Assembly: GCF_024323335.1 (NCBI RefSeq)
Contig: NC_066579.1
Location: forward strand, 251,713,575 to 251,777,574
Source: Lathyrus oleraceus
Lineage: Eukaryota > Streptophyta > Magnoliopsida > Fabales > Fabaceae
Length of the DNA: 64,000 nt
Direction: 5' to 3'
This document shows positions 46,150 through 59,148 of the stretch, in pieces. The translations under genes and the position numbers were made by a program. The notes beneath the pieces were generated by a model that was given only the letters and a program-made list of their open reading frames with translations, had not been told where the DNA came from and did not search any database. Positions within the stretch are counted from its first letter, which is position 1. Each line of letters opens with the position of its first letter.

Positions 46150-47977
46150 TGTCGCAACCTGAAAAAGGAGATGCGAAAAAAAAACTGGCGAGAAAGAAAA
46201 TGACAGAAGAGTCACCACCGTGCGTTATTCATCCCAAAGGAGGGAAAGGAAACGCTTGAAGTAAACCTGGAAAAATGAAAGGAAAAGACAAGGTCTCGCA
46301 ACCAAATCTTGGGTTCGGGAGTCGATTATGCGAAGGGAAGGTATTAGCACCCCTACGCATCCGTAGTACTCTACGGGATCCACTTTTGTTGTTCTTGTCT
46401 AAAGAGTGTGTGTATATTTAATGTACTATTTACTAAAAGAGGGGTTAAAAGAAAATGACTCGCACGGATGTCGCATCCACTGCATACGTATCTCATCTGA
46501 ATATGAGAATCAGAGTCTTCGTAGCTCGGATGACCTATGGGTTAAAGAGGAGTGTGCTCACTAAGACATCGCGCCTTATGCCTACGTATCTCATCTGGAA
46601 TGAGAATCAGAGCAAGCCGTAGTTCGGCTAACTACGGGTTAAGGGCTGTGTTTTGGGTGAACGACGTTACTACGCAATCTACCGGATGCTCGACCTTTGG
46701 AGACTTACTCACCTGTAGTAGAAGGAGTTAACGTGTTCTTAGGAGAAGAAAAATCAATGAGTTGTTTGGGTTTTAGGGATGCTCATGCAAAAAGGCAGTC
46801 CTAGACGAAGGAACTGCGCTACCTTAATTGTCATGCAAACGGGAGACTATACGAAGCCTAGCAATCCTATGGGGGGACGATCACATCACACAAAACATGT
46901 ATCATAAAATAAACACACCAACAAGGGGCTCAAACATACATGGGTAGGGCTTTCAAGAAGGGTCATATCAACCTCGACAAACAAGCCATGGAAGGGTAAT
47001 CAAACGGGCTCTTCACCACTGACATTGAACGTTAGGGTGAGCAGATCAGAAGGGTAATGAGGATAAGACCTCATAGCTCTTAACCCTGGACCAGGTGAGC
47101 TCATGACAAGGCGTGGGGGTTCAGAAAGATGGAACCCTCTCCACTGACCGACCGGACAAAAGATCTTGGGCTTTTGTTCTGAAGCATCGACACGTAGTGT
47201 GATCTTAAAGAACGACGCACTGAATAACGGGGGATTGACTACTAATCCCATTTATCCGCCAATTGCCTCTGCATGGAGGTCTTTGGGCACAAAAGTAAAC
47301 AAACAAAAGAAAACATTTCCTCCTATTGAGGTCTTCCAGCTAAGAAAACGGTAAAATGCGGGAAAAAATAAAGGGATCAGGAGATCTACCGCACGGATAA
47401 AGATCCGAAGCAACAGCAATTAAGGAAATAAGAAACCCAAAGATCTCTCAAGCTAGCACCATCAAAGAAAGCATGTCAATACAGGTAATAGGAATAAACC
47501 TCCAAATGGTATCCCACAAATAAAGTGGAACACCAAGTAAGCTATCCCTGCAAGAGTATGTGAGCCCTCACAAAAAACTCAACAAACAAGTTAGAGTGAC
47601 AAGATGGGGTGCAATCAAGAGTTGCCCCAAATCAAAAATGTAACCACATGAGTTATGCCATTAAAATTCACAAAAAGCTCACAAAAAGCAACCAAGGGTA
47701 GGAGGCCTAAACCTTCTGTCAAACAAATGCATTAAAAGGGTATCAAAAATTTCAGGTTGAAAGTATAAAGTAGTGGAAATAGGGCATACCTGATTGGGGA
47801 GGATCGATTGAAATCGAATGGCACCGTTGGGTTTGCAAAGCACTCTTAGGGTTTATATGAGAGGGAATTGGTTCTTTGCAGATGAGTTCCCTTCAGTCTC
47901 TGGAGGTTGCTCTGAACTCTGTTAGCTCTTCTCTCACTATCTTTTTCCCAGGGTTTTTTTGGGAGATGGAAGTCTAG

Positions 47978-47985
47978 AATTTATA
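47978..47985 (-). promoter_or_regulatory. TATA box in LTR of G
   Basis: TATAAATT on the minus strand, about 470 nt from the U3 end, shortly downstream of the T-rich and hairpin region. Confidence 0.55.
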
Positions 47986-48114
47986 ACCTGATTTTTGTGA
48001 CTTTGTGGGCTCAATAGAGAGAGGTCCAAGTCCAAGATTTTTCTGTTATATTTTATTTATTTATTTATTTATTTTCATTTATTTTTTTTTATTTTTTTTA
48101 TCAAAACGCGCGGG

Positions 48115-48197
48115 CTTCGCCTAGCGAAGGAATTGCTCGTCTAGCGAGCATGACAGTTCAGTTCGCCTAGCGAACCATGCTGCTCGCCTAGCGAGCA
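48115..48197. repeat. Four hairpins with constant CTA loop in LTR of G
   Basis: CTTCGC-CTA-GCGAAG (48115-48129), TGCTCGT-CTA-GCGAGCA (48134-48150), GTTCGC-CTA-GCGAAC (48161-48175) and TGCTCGC-CTA-GCGAGCA (48181-48197). The arms differ between copies yet always pair, with one G-T wobble. In element direction they lie just upstream of the TATA box. Confidence 0.88.
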
Positions 48198-48455
48198 TGA
48201 CAGCTCAGGAAGAAATTTTTGCTCCTTCAAGATTAGCGTTTTGAATGATGAATAGACCCCATTTGAACCTGTTGGAAGTAACTCAAGTCTTTCCCTTGTG
48301 TTGACTGATCACCTGGATAGGACCCACAAAGTGTCTCGGATGATGTTCAAGCTTCTTGGATCTGATCCTGACTGACATGATGAAATGCAATATGAAATGC
48401 TAAATGACCTAAAAATAAATGCATGAATGAGGAGGGAAAACTTTGGGGTGTTACA

Positions 48456-48470
48456 GCTGTCCCTATTCAA
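48456..48470 (-). other. Polypurine tract of element G
   Basis: Minus strand GAATAGGGACAGC directly before the LTR start TGTAACACCCC; same place and style as in A. Confidence 0.65.
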
Positions 48471-50919
48471 TCGTCAGCTAACCCGAGCAGGGTGAAAGCG
48501 AACAGCTTATCAGACAAACAGGGTGAGCTGTGATTGAATACCAAAGACAGACCGAAAATTTGCGCTATGAGAACACCATAAAATGCTGAAATACACTGCG
48601 CTGTTTATTTTTTGTCTGATCCTCTGGCTGAATCTGAATCTGGAGTTTCGATCCTTTGGCTGAATCTATTCTCAATTTAGTCCTCTGGTTGGATATTAGT
48701 TTTGATCCTCGGGCTGGATAGGATTTTGATCCTCGGGCTGGATACGATTTTGATCCTCGGGATGGATAAGACTTTGATCCTCGGGCTGGATACGATTTTG
48801 ATCCTTGGGATGGATAAGACTTTGATCCTCGGGCTGGATACGATTTTGATCCTCGGGCTGGATACGATTTTGATCTTCTGGCTAGATCTTCTTTGTTGCG
48901 ATTCTCTGGCTGAATCTATCCTCTTTGATTCTCTGGCTGAATCTATTTTCGGTCTTCGGGTTAGACCTGACTTCGATCTTCTGGCTAGATCTTCTTCGAT
49001 CTTCTTGCTAGATCTTCTTCGTTTCGATTCTCTGGCTGAATCCACTCTCGGTCTTCGGGCTAGACCTGACTTCGATCTTCTGGCTAGATCTACTTCGATT
49101 TTCTGGCTAGATCTACTTCGTTTCGATTCTCTGGCTGAATCTATTCTCGGTCTTCGGGCTAGACCTGACTTTGATCTTCTGGCTAGATCTGGATTGTTTT
49201 GATGATAAAATCCCATCATCAAGATCTCACATCTGAGGCATGCGCTGGTTGACCCTCTTTCGAAATCTACACCCAACCTTCATGTTAGATATGCAGCTTC
49301 GAGAATATTCCGCTTTCTGGGCTTCGTGCATATTCTTCAGGCTAGAACATGTTGTAACGACTCTTCAAATATACCCTTTTTTAAATCGTGATCCGCGGGC
49401 TGGATCCTCTTATAGGTTGATTTTCTATTAAATTGTCGATCTACTCCTCTAGCTGGCTTGCTGGGGAATAACGCTTGTAGGCGACTCTCTGGCTGAATCT
49501 TCAAATTGAACCTTAAGCTGGCTCTTTGGAAAACGATTCTCAGGCTGAATCTTCGAAATGACCCTCATGCTGGATCATATACACTTGATTCTCTGGCTGA
49601 ATCTCATGACTTTGGTTGTAAAGTAGTTCTTTAGTCCGCTTTGAAGAACCTGTTTATATGCTTATGTGTATGCTTGATATGTATGCAAATGCAAATGCTA
49701 TGCATGGTGCAAAAAGAAATCTGCTTGGGGAAGCAAACTCCTGTAGGGAACGGATCGCTGTATCAATCCTTGAATGCTCTGCGGGGAATGATCCGTCTGC
49801 CGGGACCGGGGAGCCACCGAAAATATATCGGCTTTTTTCTGGAAAGTTGACCTTGCTGGGGAAGTATCAACTATGGAAACTTTGTTTGGCGAGGCTCTGT
49901 AAGGAGAGTCTGTGGGGAAAGCACTTCCTGGGGAAATGTCGTAGGAATCGACCCTTGTTGGGGATATGAACTTGCTAATAGTCCTCAGGCTGGGGATCAA
50001 AATAAATCTCTTAAAAACATATCTGCTGAGGAATGAGATGAACACTGGGGACACCCTCTTGTTTATTGGGTATGCAACTACTCCGCTGTTGCTGGGGATA
50101 CAAGGTGAAACTCTACTGGGGGACATGCTCTGTTGAGGGGAGACTTTGTCAACCGCTTGGGGATGAGGATTCATGACTTGGCATCCGGTTCCTGTGACCT
50201 GCAAACACACACGTATGTCCCGGGGGAATTACTCGGTTTGAATTCACCGTCCGAGTTTAAGCACATTCAAAGCAATTTTAAATGTTTTCCTGTGCAAATC
50301 ATTTGCAAAAGCCACCATTATGTTCAGATGCAACATGTTTAATCAAGAATTCAGACATCTTTTGTAAACAAATTGATAAATGAAGAATAAAAAAGCTCTT
50401 TAACTGAATTATTCGACTTTTATTGGTTGAAAAAATGTGCCAGGAATAGGCGAGTACATCAGGAAGCTGATCCCTGAAAAGAGGCGATCGCTATAAATTG
50501 AACAAAAGAAAATTATCCTAATGGCAATGTGAATACGGGGTCCCACTGGGTTTTGACTCTGCTATGGCTCGTATGACCTCAAGACGCTCTACTCATCTTG
50601 CCTTCTGAAGTGGATGATTAGTCGATCTTTTAACCTTCGAAGATTTCCGGATTGAATGAAACAGTGATATAACACAGATGAACTCAGATTGCAGTCATTC
50701 GCTTATTCCCTAACTTTTGCCTGGATCGCCCTTTTGGGTTTTCAATCCACCGGGATACCCATTTTTTCCTGAGCCACCCTTTCGGGTTTTCGACTCACCG
50801 GGTGTACATTTTTTTATTTTTATATCCCTAATTTTTGCCCGAACCTCTTTATTATTTTTTTTTGTTCGTCGGGATGCCCTTTTTTGCCTGGACTCTCTTT
50901 CTTTCATCAAGCGGGTCAA
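48471..50919 (-). other. 3' untranslated region of element G
   Basis: About 2.4 kb without recognisable protein. It contains the hairpin array (48605-49600) and, further right on the plus strand, PBS-like motifs such as TTGCTGGGGAAG and GTTGCTGGGGATAC (about 49720-50130). A 199-codon open frame on the minus strand (48677-49276) is made purely of the repeat units. Confidence 0.8.
48605..49600. repeat. Array of hairpins with constant 7-nt loop (TCTGGCT/TCGGGCT)
   Basis: More than 20 diverged units of about 20-30 bp. Stems around the loop are GATTC/GAATC (49026-49042), GGTCT/AGACC (49050-49066), GATCT/AGATC (49074-49090) and GATCC/GGATC (49390-49406); ATCC/GGAT copies dominate 48700-48870. Loop constant, arms covarying. 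Confidence 0.88.
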
Positions 50920-52500
50920 TTACGCGAAGTATTTTTTAACTGCGTCTGAGTTGATAGGGGATGGGAAGTCTTCGCCATCCATGGTTGTTAGCATCAAAGC
51001 TCCGCTAGAGAAAATTCTTTTAACCACGTATGGACCCTCATAGTTCGGTGTCCATTTGCCCCTGTGATCTGTGTTGGGAGGAAGAATTCTTTTGAGTACC
51101 AATTCACCAACTTGATACTCCCGACATAGGCGGGTATATCAAGCCGGGATACATCAATTCTGGGTATGTAGTTCCCACATAGCACCTTAATCATCGAAGA
51201 CAAGGTAGCCAAAGCATCAGCAAATTGGTTTTCTTCACGAGGAATGTAATGCAGCTTCACCGTCGTAAAGAAAGTCAACAATCTTCTCGTGTAGTCTCTG
51301 TAAGGAACCAAATGAGGCTGATGTGCATACCATTTCCCATTGGTATGATTGATGACCAAAGCTGAATCCCCGTATACATCCAGGGTTTTAATCCGTAGGT
51401 TGATGGCTTCCTCAAGTCCTAGGATACAAGCTTCGTATTCGGCTTCATTGTTGGTGCAGGGAAAGGTTATTCTGGCACAAAATGGCATATGAACCCCCTC
51501 CGGTGTGATCAACACTGCACCAACTCCGCGACCATTGACGTTGACTGCCCCATCAAACATCATAATCCATTTGGATTCAGGGTCAGGCCCCTCCTCCGGG
51601 AGTGGTTCCTCGCAATCTTTTGATTTGAGAAACATGATGTCCTCATCAGGAAAGTCGAACCTCATAGGTTGGTAATCATCAATCGATTGCTCTGCAAGAT
51701 AGTCTGACAAGACACTTCCTTTGATGGCTTTTGGTGAAGTGTATTGGATGCCATACTCTGTCAATATCATTTGCCACCTAGCAACTCTTCCGGTAAGCGC
51801 TGGATTTTCAAAAATATACTTGACGGGATCCATCTTTGATATTAATAGAGTCGTGTGAGTCAACATATACTGTCTTAGTCGGCGAGCAGCCCATGCCAAA
51901 GCGCAGCAAGTTTTCTCGAGCAATGAGTATCTTTGTTCACAGTCGGTAAACGTTTTGCTAAGGTAGTATATTGCATGCTCTTTTCGACCTGACTCGTCAT
52001 GCTGACCGAGCACACAACCCATTGACCCTTCTAACACCGTCAAGTACATGATCAACGGTCTTCGATTTTCATTGCCATGTCGGGATGAGTTCGGCGTAAC
52101 TTCTGCTTCACCGGCGGCATATCTTCATTCAACGGTAACCTGTGCACAACGATGTCTGTATCCAAACCTGGCATATCTTGATAGGACCAAGCAAAGATGT
52201 TGACATACTCACGACGCAAACTGATCAACTGTTCTTTCACCTCGGCCTGTAGACTGGCCCCGATCTTGATCTCTTTCTTGTCGTCTTCGGTACCAATGTT
52301 GACGGTCTCAATCACCTCCGGATAAGGTGTAATAGCTCGGTCCTCCTGTTTCAACAACCTGGCTAACTCTTCAGGCAATTCACAATCTTCCTCCACCCCT
52401 TCTCCGGCTTGATAGGTAGGATTGTCGAAGTCATACTTGGCCATAGCAGTGTCGTTAGCAGTGAGATCCGGGTGATCATGCTTTACTTTAGAACGAGATT
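50920..52500 (-). pseudogene. pol of element G with RT core and integrase deleted
   Basis: In element direction: the pre-RT segment (DHPDLTANDTAMAKYDFDNP, ARLLKQEDRAITPYPEVIET, LRRTHPDMAMKIED), then at about 52057 an abrupt jump to the RNase H-like connection domain (PLIMYLTVLEGSMGCVLGQ). All RT catalytic motifs, including the YVDD region, are missing. The second RNase H is present and open (MMFDGAVNVNGRGVGAV, EAEYEACILGLEE, DVYGDSALVI, FADALATLSSMI). At about 51130 the frame jumps from IPAYVG to the very end of integrase (GELVLKRI then HRGKWTPNYEGPYVVKR and DAVKKYFA), losing the zinc motif and DDE core. Compared with A this is two deletions of roughly 0.8-0.9 kb each. Confidence 0.88.
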
Positions 52501-52723
52501 TTTTTGGAAAGAAGAAAAAAACGTAAAAGAAACATTGCCATTTTTTGTGAAAGTAAAAATAATTGAAAGAAAGAGAACACAAAATTGTTTGCAAAAGCTG
52601 TCCTTTATTGATGATGAAAATAATTGCGAAATGCAAGTAAATGGATGGTCCTACAGATGAGTCATTACACCTTGGGCAAAGTGTAAGACTTTATTATGCG
52701 TGTAAAAAGGAAAACAATAAAAA

Positions 52724-55201
52724 TTACTCTTTCAGTAGAGTAACCCGGACGACTTTTTCAGACGACCAATTGTTGAGCTTTTCTCCCGGGACACACGGGC
52801 GAATCCAGCTATCTAAGTCACAGTTGTTGTCAATCTTATCTTCATCTACAACATTGATGATGTGGGGAGAAACCAAACCCCCGCTGGAGAAAGTACCGGC
52901 TTCATTCTTCTGAGACTCCGGAGTAAACCCCAATCCAAATTTGTCTTCTTTGATGACTGGCTCCACAAATTTGCCCCAGCCTTGGGCATTACCAGCTTTA
53001 ACCACTTCAACAGCTTGCTTGTATGAAGAGATAGAAGTCCCGACCTTCTCAGACTTAGGTGAAAAGACAGCTTCGGGCACGACCTCACTAATGTTTATGG
53101 CTTTGAAGCCCTGACACAGCATCTCATGCATCTCGCCATCCATCTCCACATACTTAAACGTAGACAGGTGGCTAACAAAAATATCCTCTTCACCACAGAC
53201 AATGACGACTTGACCTTCTAGTTCATATTTGAGCTTCTGGTGGAGAGTAGAAGTAACAGCACCGGCAGCATGAATCCAGGGCCGACCTAGCAGACAGCTA
53301 TAGGCAGGCTGGATATCCATACATTGAAAGGTGCTCTTGAACACCTGCGGTCCAATCTTAACTGGCAACTCAATTTCGCCAAAGATAGCTCTGTTAGAGC
53401 CATCAAAAGCCCTCACAACTAAATTACTTGGCCTCAGGATGATGCCATCGTAATCCAACTTTATTAAGGCTTTCTTTGGAAGAATATTCAGAGAAGAGTC
53501 TGTATCAACCAAAACATGGCAAAGCTTTGTTGTGATTCCTGCCCTCAGATGTCAGGTCATAGTTGGTGAAACCTAGCCCATGGCTAGCGTTTACATTTGA
53601 AACTACCGACTCCAGCTGGTTAACAGTTATCTCTGGTGGAACATAGGCCATATTCAGTACTTTCAACAAGGCCGCTCTGTGCGCCTCAGAGCACATCAAT
53701 AATGAGAGAATGGAGATCTTTGAGGGTGTCTGATTTAGCTGGTCGACTACCTTGTAGTCACTTTTCTTGATAATCCTTTAAACTCATCCACTTCCTTCTC
53801 GAACGCGGTCTTAGGAGGAGCTTCCTCAGTAGTAACCTCTTCGGTGGCTATTTGTTTTCCTTTAGCCTTGACAGCTGCCTCAGCTTCAGTATTCGTGCGC
53901 AATGTTGATGGTGCAAATAGGCGTCCACTGCGGGTGAAGCCACCAACCCCTCCAACAATGTCTACAGCGGAGCTACCAATGTCAATGTCTTCACTGTTAA
54001 CTTTCTGCCCTTGGAAGTAGACATCAGCCCCATAGTGCCACGGGATAACACTGTCTTTCTCATACGGAACAGGTCCTGGTACCGTGATGGTGACCGGACT
54101 AACCAAATCCGGTTGAGGGCTGTCAAAGTAGATTATAACTGGTTCTGGACTTTCATTGTTCACCGTTGCTGGTTCTGTACTTTTCGGGAAATATACTGTT
54201 ATCGGAGTGGGTCTCTCGGGAACATATATTTCTTTAGGAGTGAAATAAATCGTCACTGTCGACACATCATTCTTCACTGGACGGGTCTGATCGAACTGAA
54301 GACAACCTTCATCTATCAGTTGCTGAATACCCCTTCTCAAACTGTCACATCCGTTCTCGACAGCTTGACAATTTCTACACTCTTCCCCACAGCCCGGGAA
54401 AATCTGTCCTTTCAAAAGTCGGTCTTTAACCACCGATAGCAAAGTCTTCACTTTAGTCACATCAGAAACCAAATTCAAAGTTTCCCCACTATCAACAGCA
54501 TTAATCCTCTGCCCGCCGTGGGCTAGCATTGGGTTTTGGATAACATTAGGCCCCGGAGAAAAATTGATAGCCTGGGCATCTCTCAAATCTTGTACCTTTA
54601 GCTGGAGAGCCTTGCAATTATCTGTAGTATGGCCAGGTGCGTTGGAATGAAAAGCACATCTGGCGTTGACATCATAACCTCTGGGCAAATTACTGGGATC
54701 GATTGGTGGGGCCAGAGATCTTAACATAACCAGATTCAGGTCAATCAGCCTGGGGAGCAAGACAGAATAAGGCATTGGGATTGGTTCAATGACCTGGTCC
54801 GTCTGCCTTGGACGTTGTTGATAGTATCTCTGCTGACCCGGATTACCCCCTTGTTGTTGATTGTTGTACTTGGGTTGTTGTTGAGGATGATACTGCGGTT
54901 GCTGTTGCGGTTGAGGAGCAGGTGTAGGAATAGTGACTGCGGCCACTTGATCTTGATAATAATTAGGGCATCCTCTGCCCCTGCCTCTGCCGGCATACAC
55001 AACGCTTGTCTCGCCTTCTCTTCTTCGCTGACCGTTACCAGCAAACGGTTTCTTATAAGCACCATTGTCTTGAATTCGGCCCATCTTCAACAGACTCTCG
55101 ATTCTTTCTCCAGCAATTACTATCTCTGCAAAGCTGATTGACGGGAAAGCAGCCAATCTCTCAATATAATTGCCTTGAAGCGTGTTCATGAACATGTCCG
55201 C
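52724..55201 (-). pseudogene. gag-pro of element G, broken, 5' end cut off
   Basis: Begins inside gag at MFMNTLQGNYIERL, where element H has inserted. An RNA-binding Gln/Arg-rich linker and a knuckle CAFHSNAPGHTTDNCKALQLK follow; here the last Cys is kept, unlike in A. A 1-nt deletion near 53775 shifts the frame. A small deletion near 53510 joins GRNHNKAL to the protease, again out of frame. The protease motif reads VDTDSS (53510-53495) where DTG is usual; LLGRPWIHAAGAVTSTLHQ follows. The frame ends KEGAGTAA-like at 52724 with a GA|GTAAT donor-like sequence as in A, but I could not identify an acceptor in the right phase. Confidence 0.85.
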
Positions 55202-56223
55202 TATAGCGGTGTATTCGTCACTTTATGATTTATTGACTAAATCAAAAGCAAAGCATACAAAGAATCGAGTCGCCACCGCACTTTTATTTATCCAAAGGAA
55301 TGGCTAAAAAGCGAACAAAAGCCTAAGAAGCTTTACACATAGAAAACTAATGAAAAGATCAGAGATCTGGGTAAGGGGTTAATTACACAATGGGAAGGTG
55401 TTAGGCACCCAAAACGTCCTAGGTACTCCTAGGGAGCCCTTTTCACACTTGTTGTACGAAATGTTATTTGTTTATGAAATATTTATTGTGCAAACATGAT
55501 TGAAGGGATGGGAAAAAGAATATACAATTTTATTATTTTTGTGTTTGAACGGATGAACCCGTTGCCTACGTACCTTTCCATGGAAGGTAAGAATCAAAAC
55601 GCCGTAGTTCGGCTAAAAGATTTCCAAAATATGAGTGGGTTGATTTTAAACAAAAGCCCTAAGGTCTTTCATTATCCACGGGAGAAAACTGAACCTTATA
55701 CAAACAACAAGTCCACCATGTGAGAAAAGCTTCAACTTGCTAGTGAGGGGTTAACCCTATAATAAGCAAGGAAGTCTTACAATTCAATCACTAAGGACAG
55801 TAGGTGAGATTAACATCAACCAACTAGGATAAATCAAACCTATGGCTAATGTATGAAAACTTATCAAGAATGGACACAACCACAAAACAATTGAATGAGT
55901 TGGATTACCCAATTAGAATTTATTCACAAAAGAGTGTCAAAGTATGATTAGAATTCAATTCAAAGAAGTATTATGAAATGGAGTTTGAAAAATCAAAGGC
56001 CTAAAGCCTAGGTTTCTAATTTGAAAAGAAATGAAAATGTTTGCACAATAGATTTCAAGTTTGGGTTAACATGCAAAGATGGAGGTTTAAAGAAACAAAA
56101 GGTGGGAGGGTGAGGAAGTGTAAAACTTCTTAGATGTTCACCTCTTGAAATCATATGTAGATGATTCAAGTGGTTCCTTTGGAATAAGGCAACAATGCAA
56201 ATAAGCGAATGAGCAAAGCAAAG

Positions 56224-56515
56224 GGATACCGGATGCCAATCAATGGACTTACACCAATCTCACAAACAAACATGGATACCGAATACCAATCAATGGATTT
56301 ACACCAATCTCCTAAAACAAAACAATGATACCAGATGCCAATCAATGGACTTACACTAATCTCACAAACAAACATGGATACCGGATACCAATCAATGGAT
56401 TTACACCAATCTCCTAAAACAAAACAATGATACCAGATGCCAATCAATGGACTTACACTAATCTCACAAACAAACAAAATAACAAGGATACCAGAGGCCA
56501 ATCAATGGACTTATA
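56224..56515. repeat. LTR-internal tandem repeat, about 51-bp units (H)
   Basis: Six units with GATACC and CCAATCAATGGA, one more than in A, ending CTCACAAACAAACA or CTCCTAAAACAAA alternately. Confidence 0.9.
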
Positions 56516-59140
56516 CTAGTCTCCCACCATATCATAGGAACAACTGCCAAGTAACGGACTTATGCTTGTCTCCTCCATGGACAAAGCAAAATGCTATAAA
56601 GCAAAGTTTATAAAATGATATACAAGTGATGATGATAAATGCACAAAGGCACACTCAAGCAAATATGCACAGATGAATCAAGTAAGCAAACAAACAAGTC
56701 AGTTAGCACACACTATATACAATCAATTAGGCTCAAGCAAGGTTAGACTTTACAGTCAACTGGAATGGGGTAATTTGTGCTCTTAACCCTAACATTGAGA
56801 GTTAGGGTGAAGCAGATGAAAAGAAGATGAGGGGTGTGCCTCATAGCTCTTATCCCTGGCCTGGGAGAGCTTTAAACAATAGAATGTGTGGGAGTTCAGA
56901 AAGTTGGAACTCTTCTCCACAAGTGATTTGACTCTATAAGATCTTGGGTAAATATCCACAATGCATCAACATGTTATGTGAGCAAAGTAGATGACACACT
57001 GAATAGTAGGAGATGGACTACACATCTCTTTTATCTACCAATTGCCTCATAAGAGGAGTTTTCCTGCTTGGCACAAAGAGTAAACAATCACAAGCATTGC
57101 CTCTTAAGGAGGACTTCAGACAGGTGCCTGCCCACATAACAGGACAGGTCTTCCAGACTACATGAAGAAGAAAGGTTATACCTAAGTGGTTAAGCAACCA
57201 AGCAAAAGCAAGTTCAAAGTGAACTGAAAGCAACTTATGTACCTGTGGAAACATCAAACAAATCAGTACACAATTCAGACAATCAAACAACAGTCAATAA
57301 GCAACCAACAATCCCAATGTACACAATGTGTAAACCAAAGGTCAAACTCAAATGAGTCAACATCAACCTACAAAACACACAAAGATCAGTAATCAAAGGT
57401 AAACAACAATGCTCAAATGATGAAGCATCACCAACTATGGAACTTGGATGTTCAACCTGAAATCAAAGCTCAAACATGAGAGGCAAACCACTAGGTCAAA
57501 GCCTAGGGTCAAAGATGGAGAAAAAATTCAAAACAGAAGCTAAAAATTAACATGAATCAACTACAAACACATCTTGAAACAATCCAAAAGGTCACACATC
57601 AATATCATATACCAAAAGCATTTCATGATCAATTGAAGTTCAAGACTATTTTAAAGCTCAAATATGACCAACCAGAATGAAAAAATCTTAATTAAATCAG
57701 AAATCAATCAAATAATTCCAAGAAATTTCATGAGCATTCATAACATCCATAATATGCATCACACAAAAAATCAAGACAATTGGAATTAATTTGGCAAGGC
57801 AAACACATCACATAAGATGAACAAGCAAAGGTGTGACACAAATTGTCATACCTACCTTAACATGATCATAAAACAACAATGACACATGATAAAAATACCA
57901 AATCAACACCATAATTTCAAGCAAAGTGACTAGTTTCAACATGTAAAATTTCAGATTCATTGGATAAAAGCTCAGCATTTCACAAATGATATGGCAAGGC
58001 AAGGTACAAAATGCATACATGTTTACAAACCCTAGCACAAAATATTTTCCAGCCAAGCACAATTTATGGAAAAACAGTCATAAAATACTAGACAGAAAAT
58101 GTGACACAATGCAAAAAACCACATGTTTTTTGGAGCAATTTTCAATTATATATGAATTTTTAAAGATGGAGAAAAAATAAAAAAAATGATGAAGCATAGC
58201 ATATGAATGAATGGAGGGAAAGAAAAAAATGTAATGAAGCATTTGAATAATTTGCCTGGCGCGGAATCGAACAAGGTTCCAATTCAAATATTGGCGCGCC
58301 TTGGAGATGAAACTCAGCGTTTCATTTAAACGTTGGCAGGTCAATGCATGGTCAACACGGGGACAGCCAATGGGAGACGCGCATGGTAATTGCATGAGCC
58401 AATCAGAATCAAGCCCTGGGAAAACACATGCAAGTGCAGGAAAAGTGTTTCTACAGATCAAAAGCGTTGCCAAATGATGAACATCATCATCTTCATCGTG
58501 CAGCCATGAACAGTTCCAATCATCAAGAACAAAAATCTCAGAAATCAAAATTAAACATATCATCATGTAGATCTTGCATCATACATCAACAATCAACAAA
58601 CATTTCATCAAGAAACCAACAAACACGCATGGATCGAAGAGAATAAGTTTCATCATCAAAACTTTACACAATCGTATCTCACTCAATTATGCATGGAATT
58701 CAATGATTTAAAGCTCAGATTAACCAGCATTAAGAGATCAACAACAATAGCATAAGAATTTTGAGAAAGGAGAGAATCAATTCATGACCTCTTGAAGAGC
58801 AGCTTTGGAATTTGCTTGATTTAGGCTCTGCCAATGCTCAAAAAGTCTTCTAGAATGCTTGTACAGGTGGTTGGATGAAAGCTTGAGGTTCAATTACACT
58901 TGATTCCACCAGAATTCGATTTCACCATTAATGCTTCCAAGCTTCAAGATGCTTCAATCATGCACGATTTGCTATGGTTCTGAGTTCAATTCTTCTCAAT
59001 GATGCTTCAGCAAGATGAATCAAGCAAAGGAAATGGATCTTGATTGAAGAATTTGAGAGAAAATTTTGAGAGAAAAAGTGTGAAAAATTTCTAGATCTGA
59101 AAATTGTGATTGTTGTTTGTGAAAAACAGTTAGGGTTTCT

Positions 59141-59148
59141 GTTATATA
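59141..59148 (-). promoter_or_regulatory. TATA box in LTR of H
   Basis: TATATAAC on the minus strand at the place of A's TATTTAAG box. Confidence 0.6.

Larger units (their letters stand above)
46150..48455 (-). repeat. 3' LTR of element G (2.3 kb)
   Basis: Plus-strand ends TGTCGCAACC and GGGGTGTTACA; in element direction TGTAACACCCC to GGTTGCGACA. The left about 470 bp match the U5 end of the LTR of E (39690-40158) in inverse orientation, including the stretch with GTAGTACTCTACGGGATCC. It contains a TATA box (47978-47985) and four hairpins (48115-48197). No gene. Confidence 0.88.
46150..55201 (-). mobile_element. Element G: internally deleted Ogre-like element, 3' part
   Basis: Minus strand: 2.3 kb 3' LTR (46150-48455), polypurine tract, 3' UTR, pol lacking the RT core and integrase, and broken gag-pro, cut inside gag at 55201 by element H. 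The LTR terminus and gag resemble element E. It could not replicate with its own enzymes. Its 5' LTR is outside the window. Confidence 0.88.

Noticed and set aside
48677..49276. 199-codon frame with repeated RRSKSGLARRP-like units
   Set aside because: A translation of the hairpin repeat array; unit length and lack of stops explain it, with no known domain.
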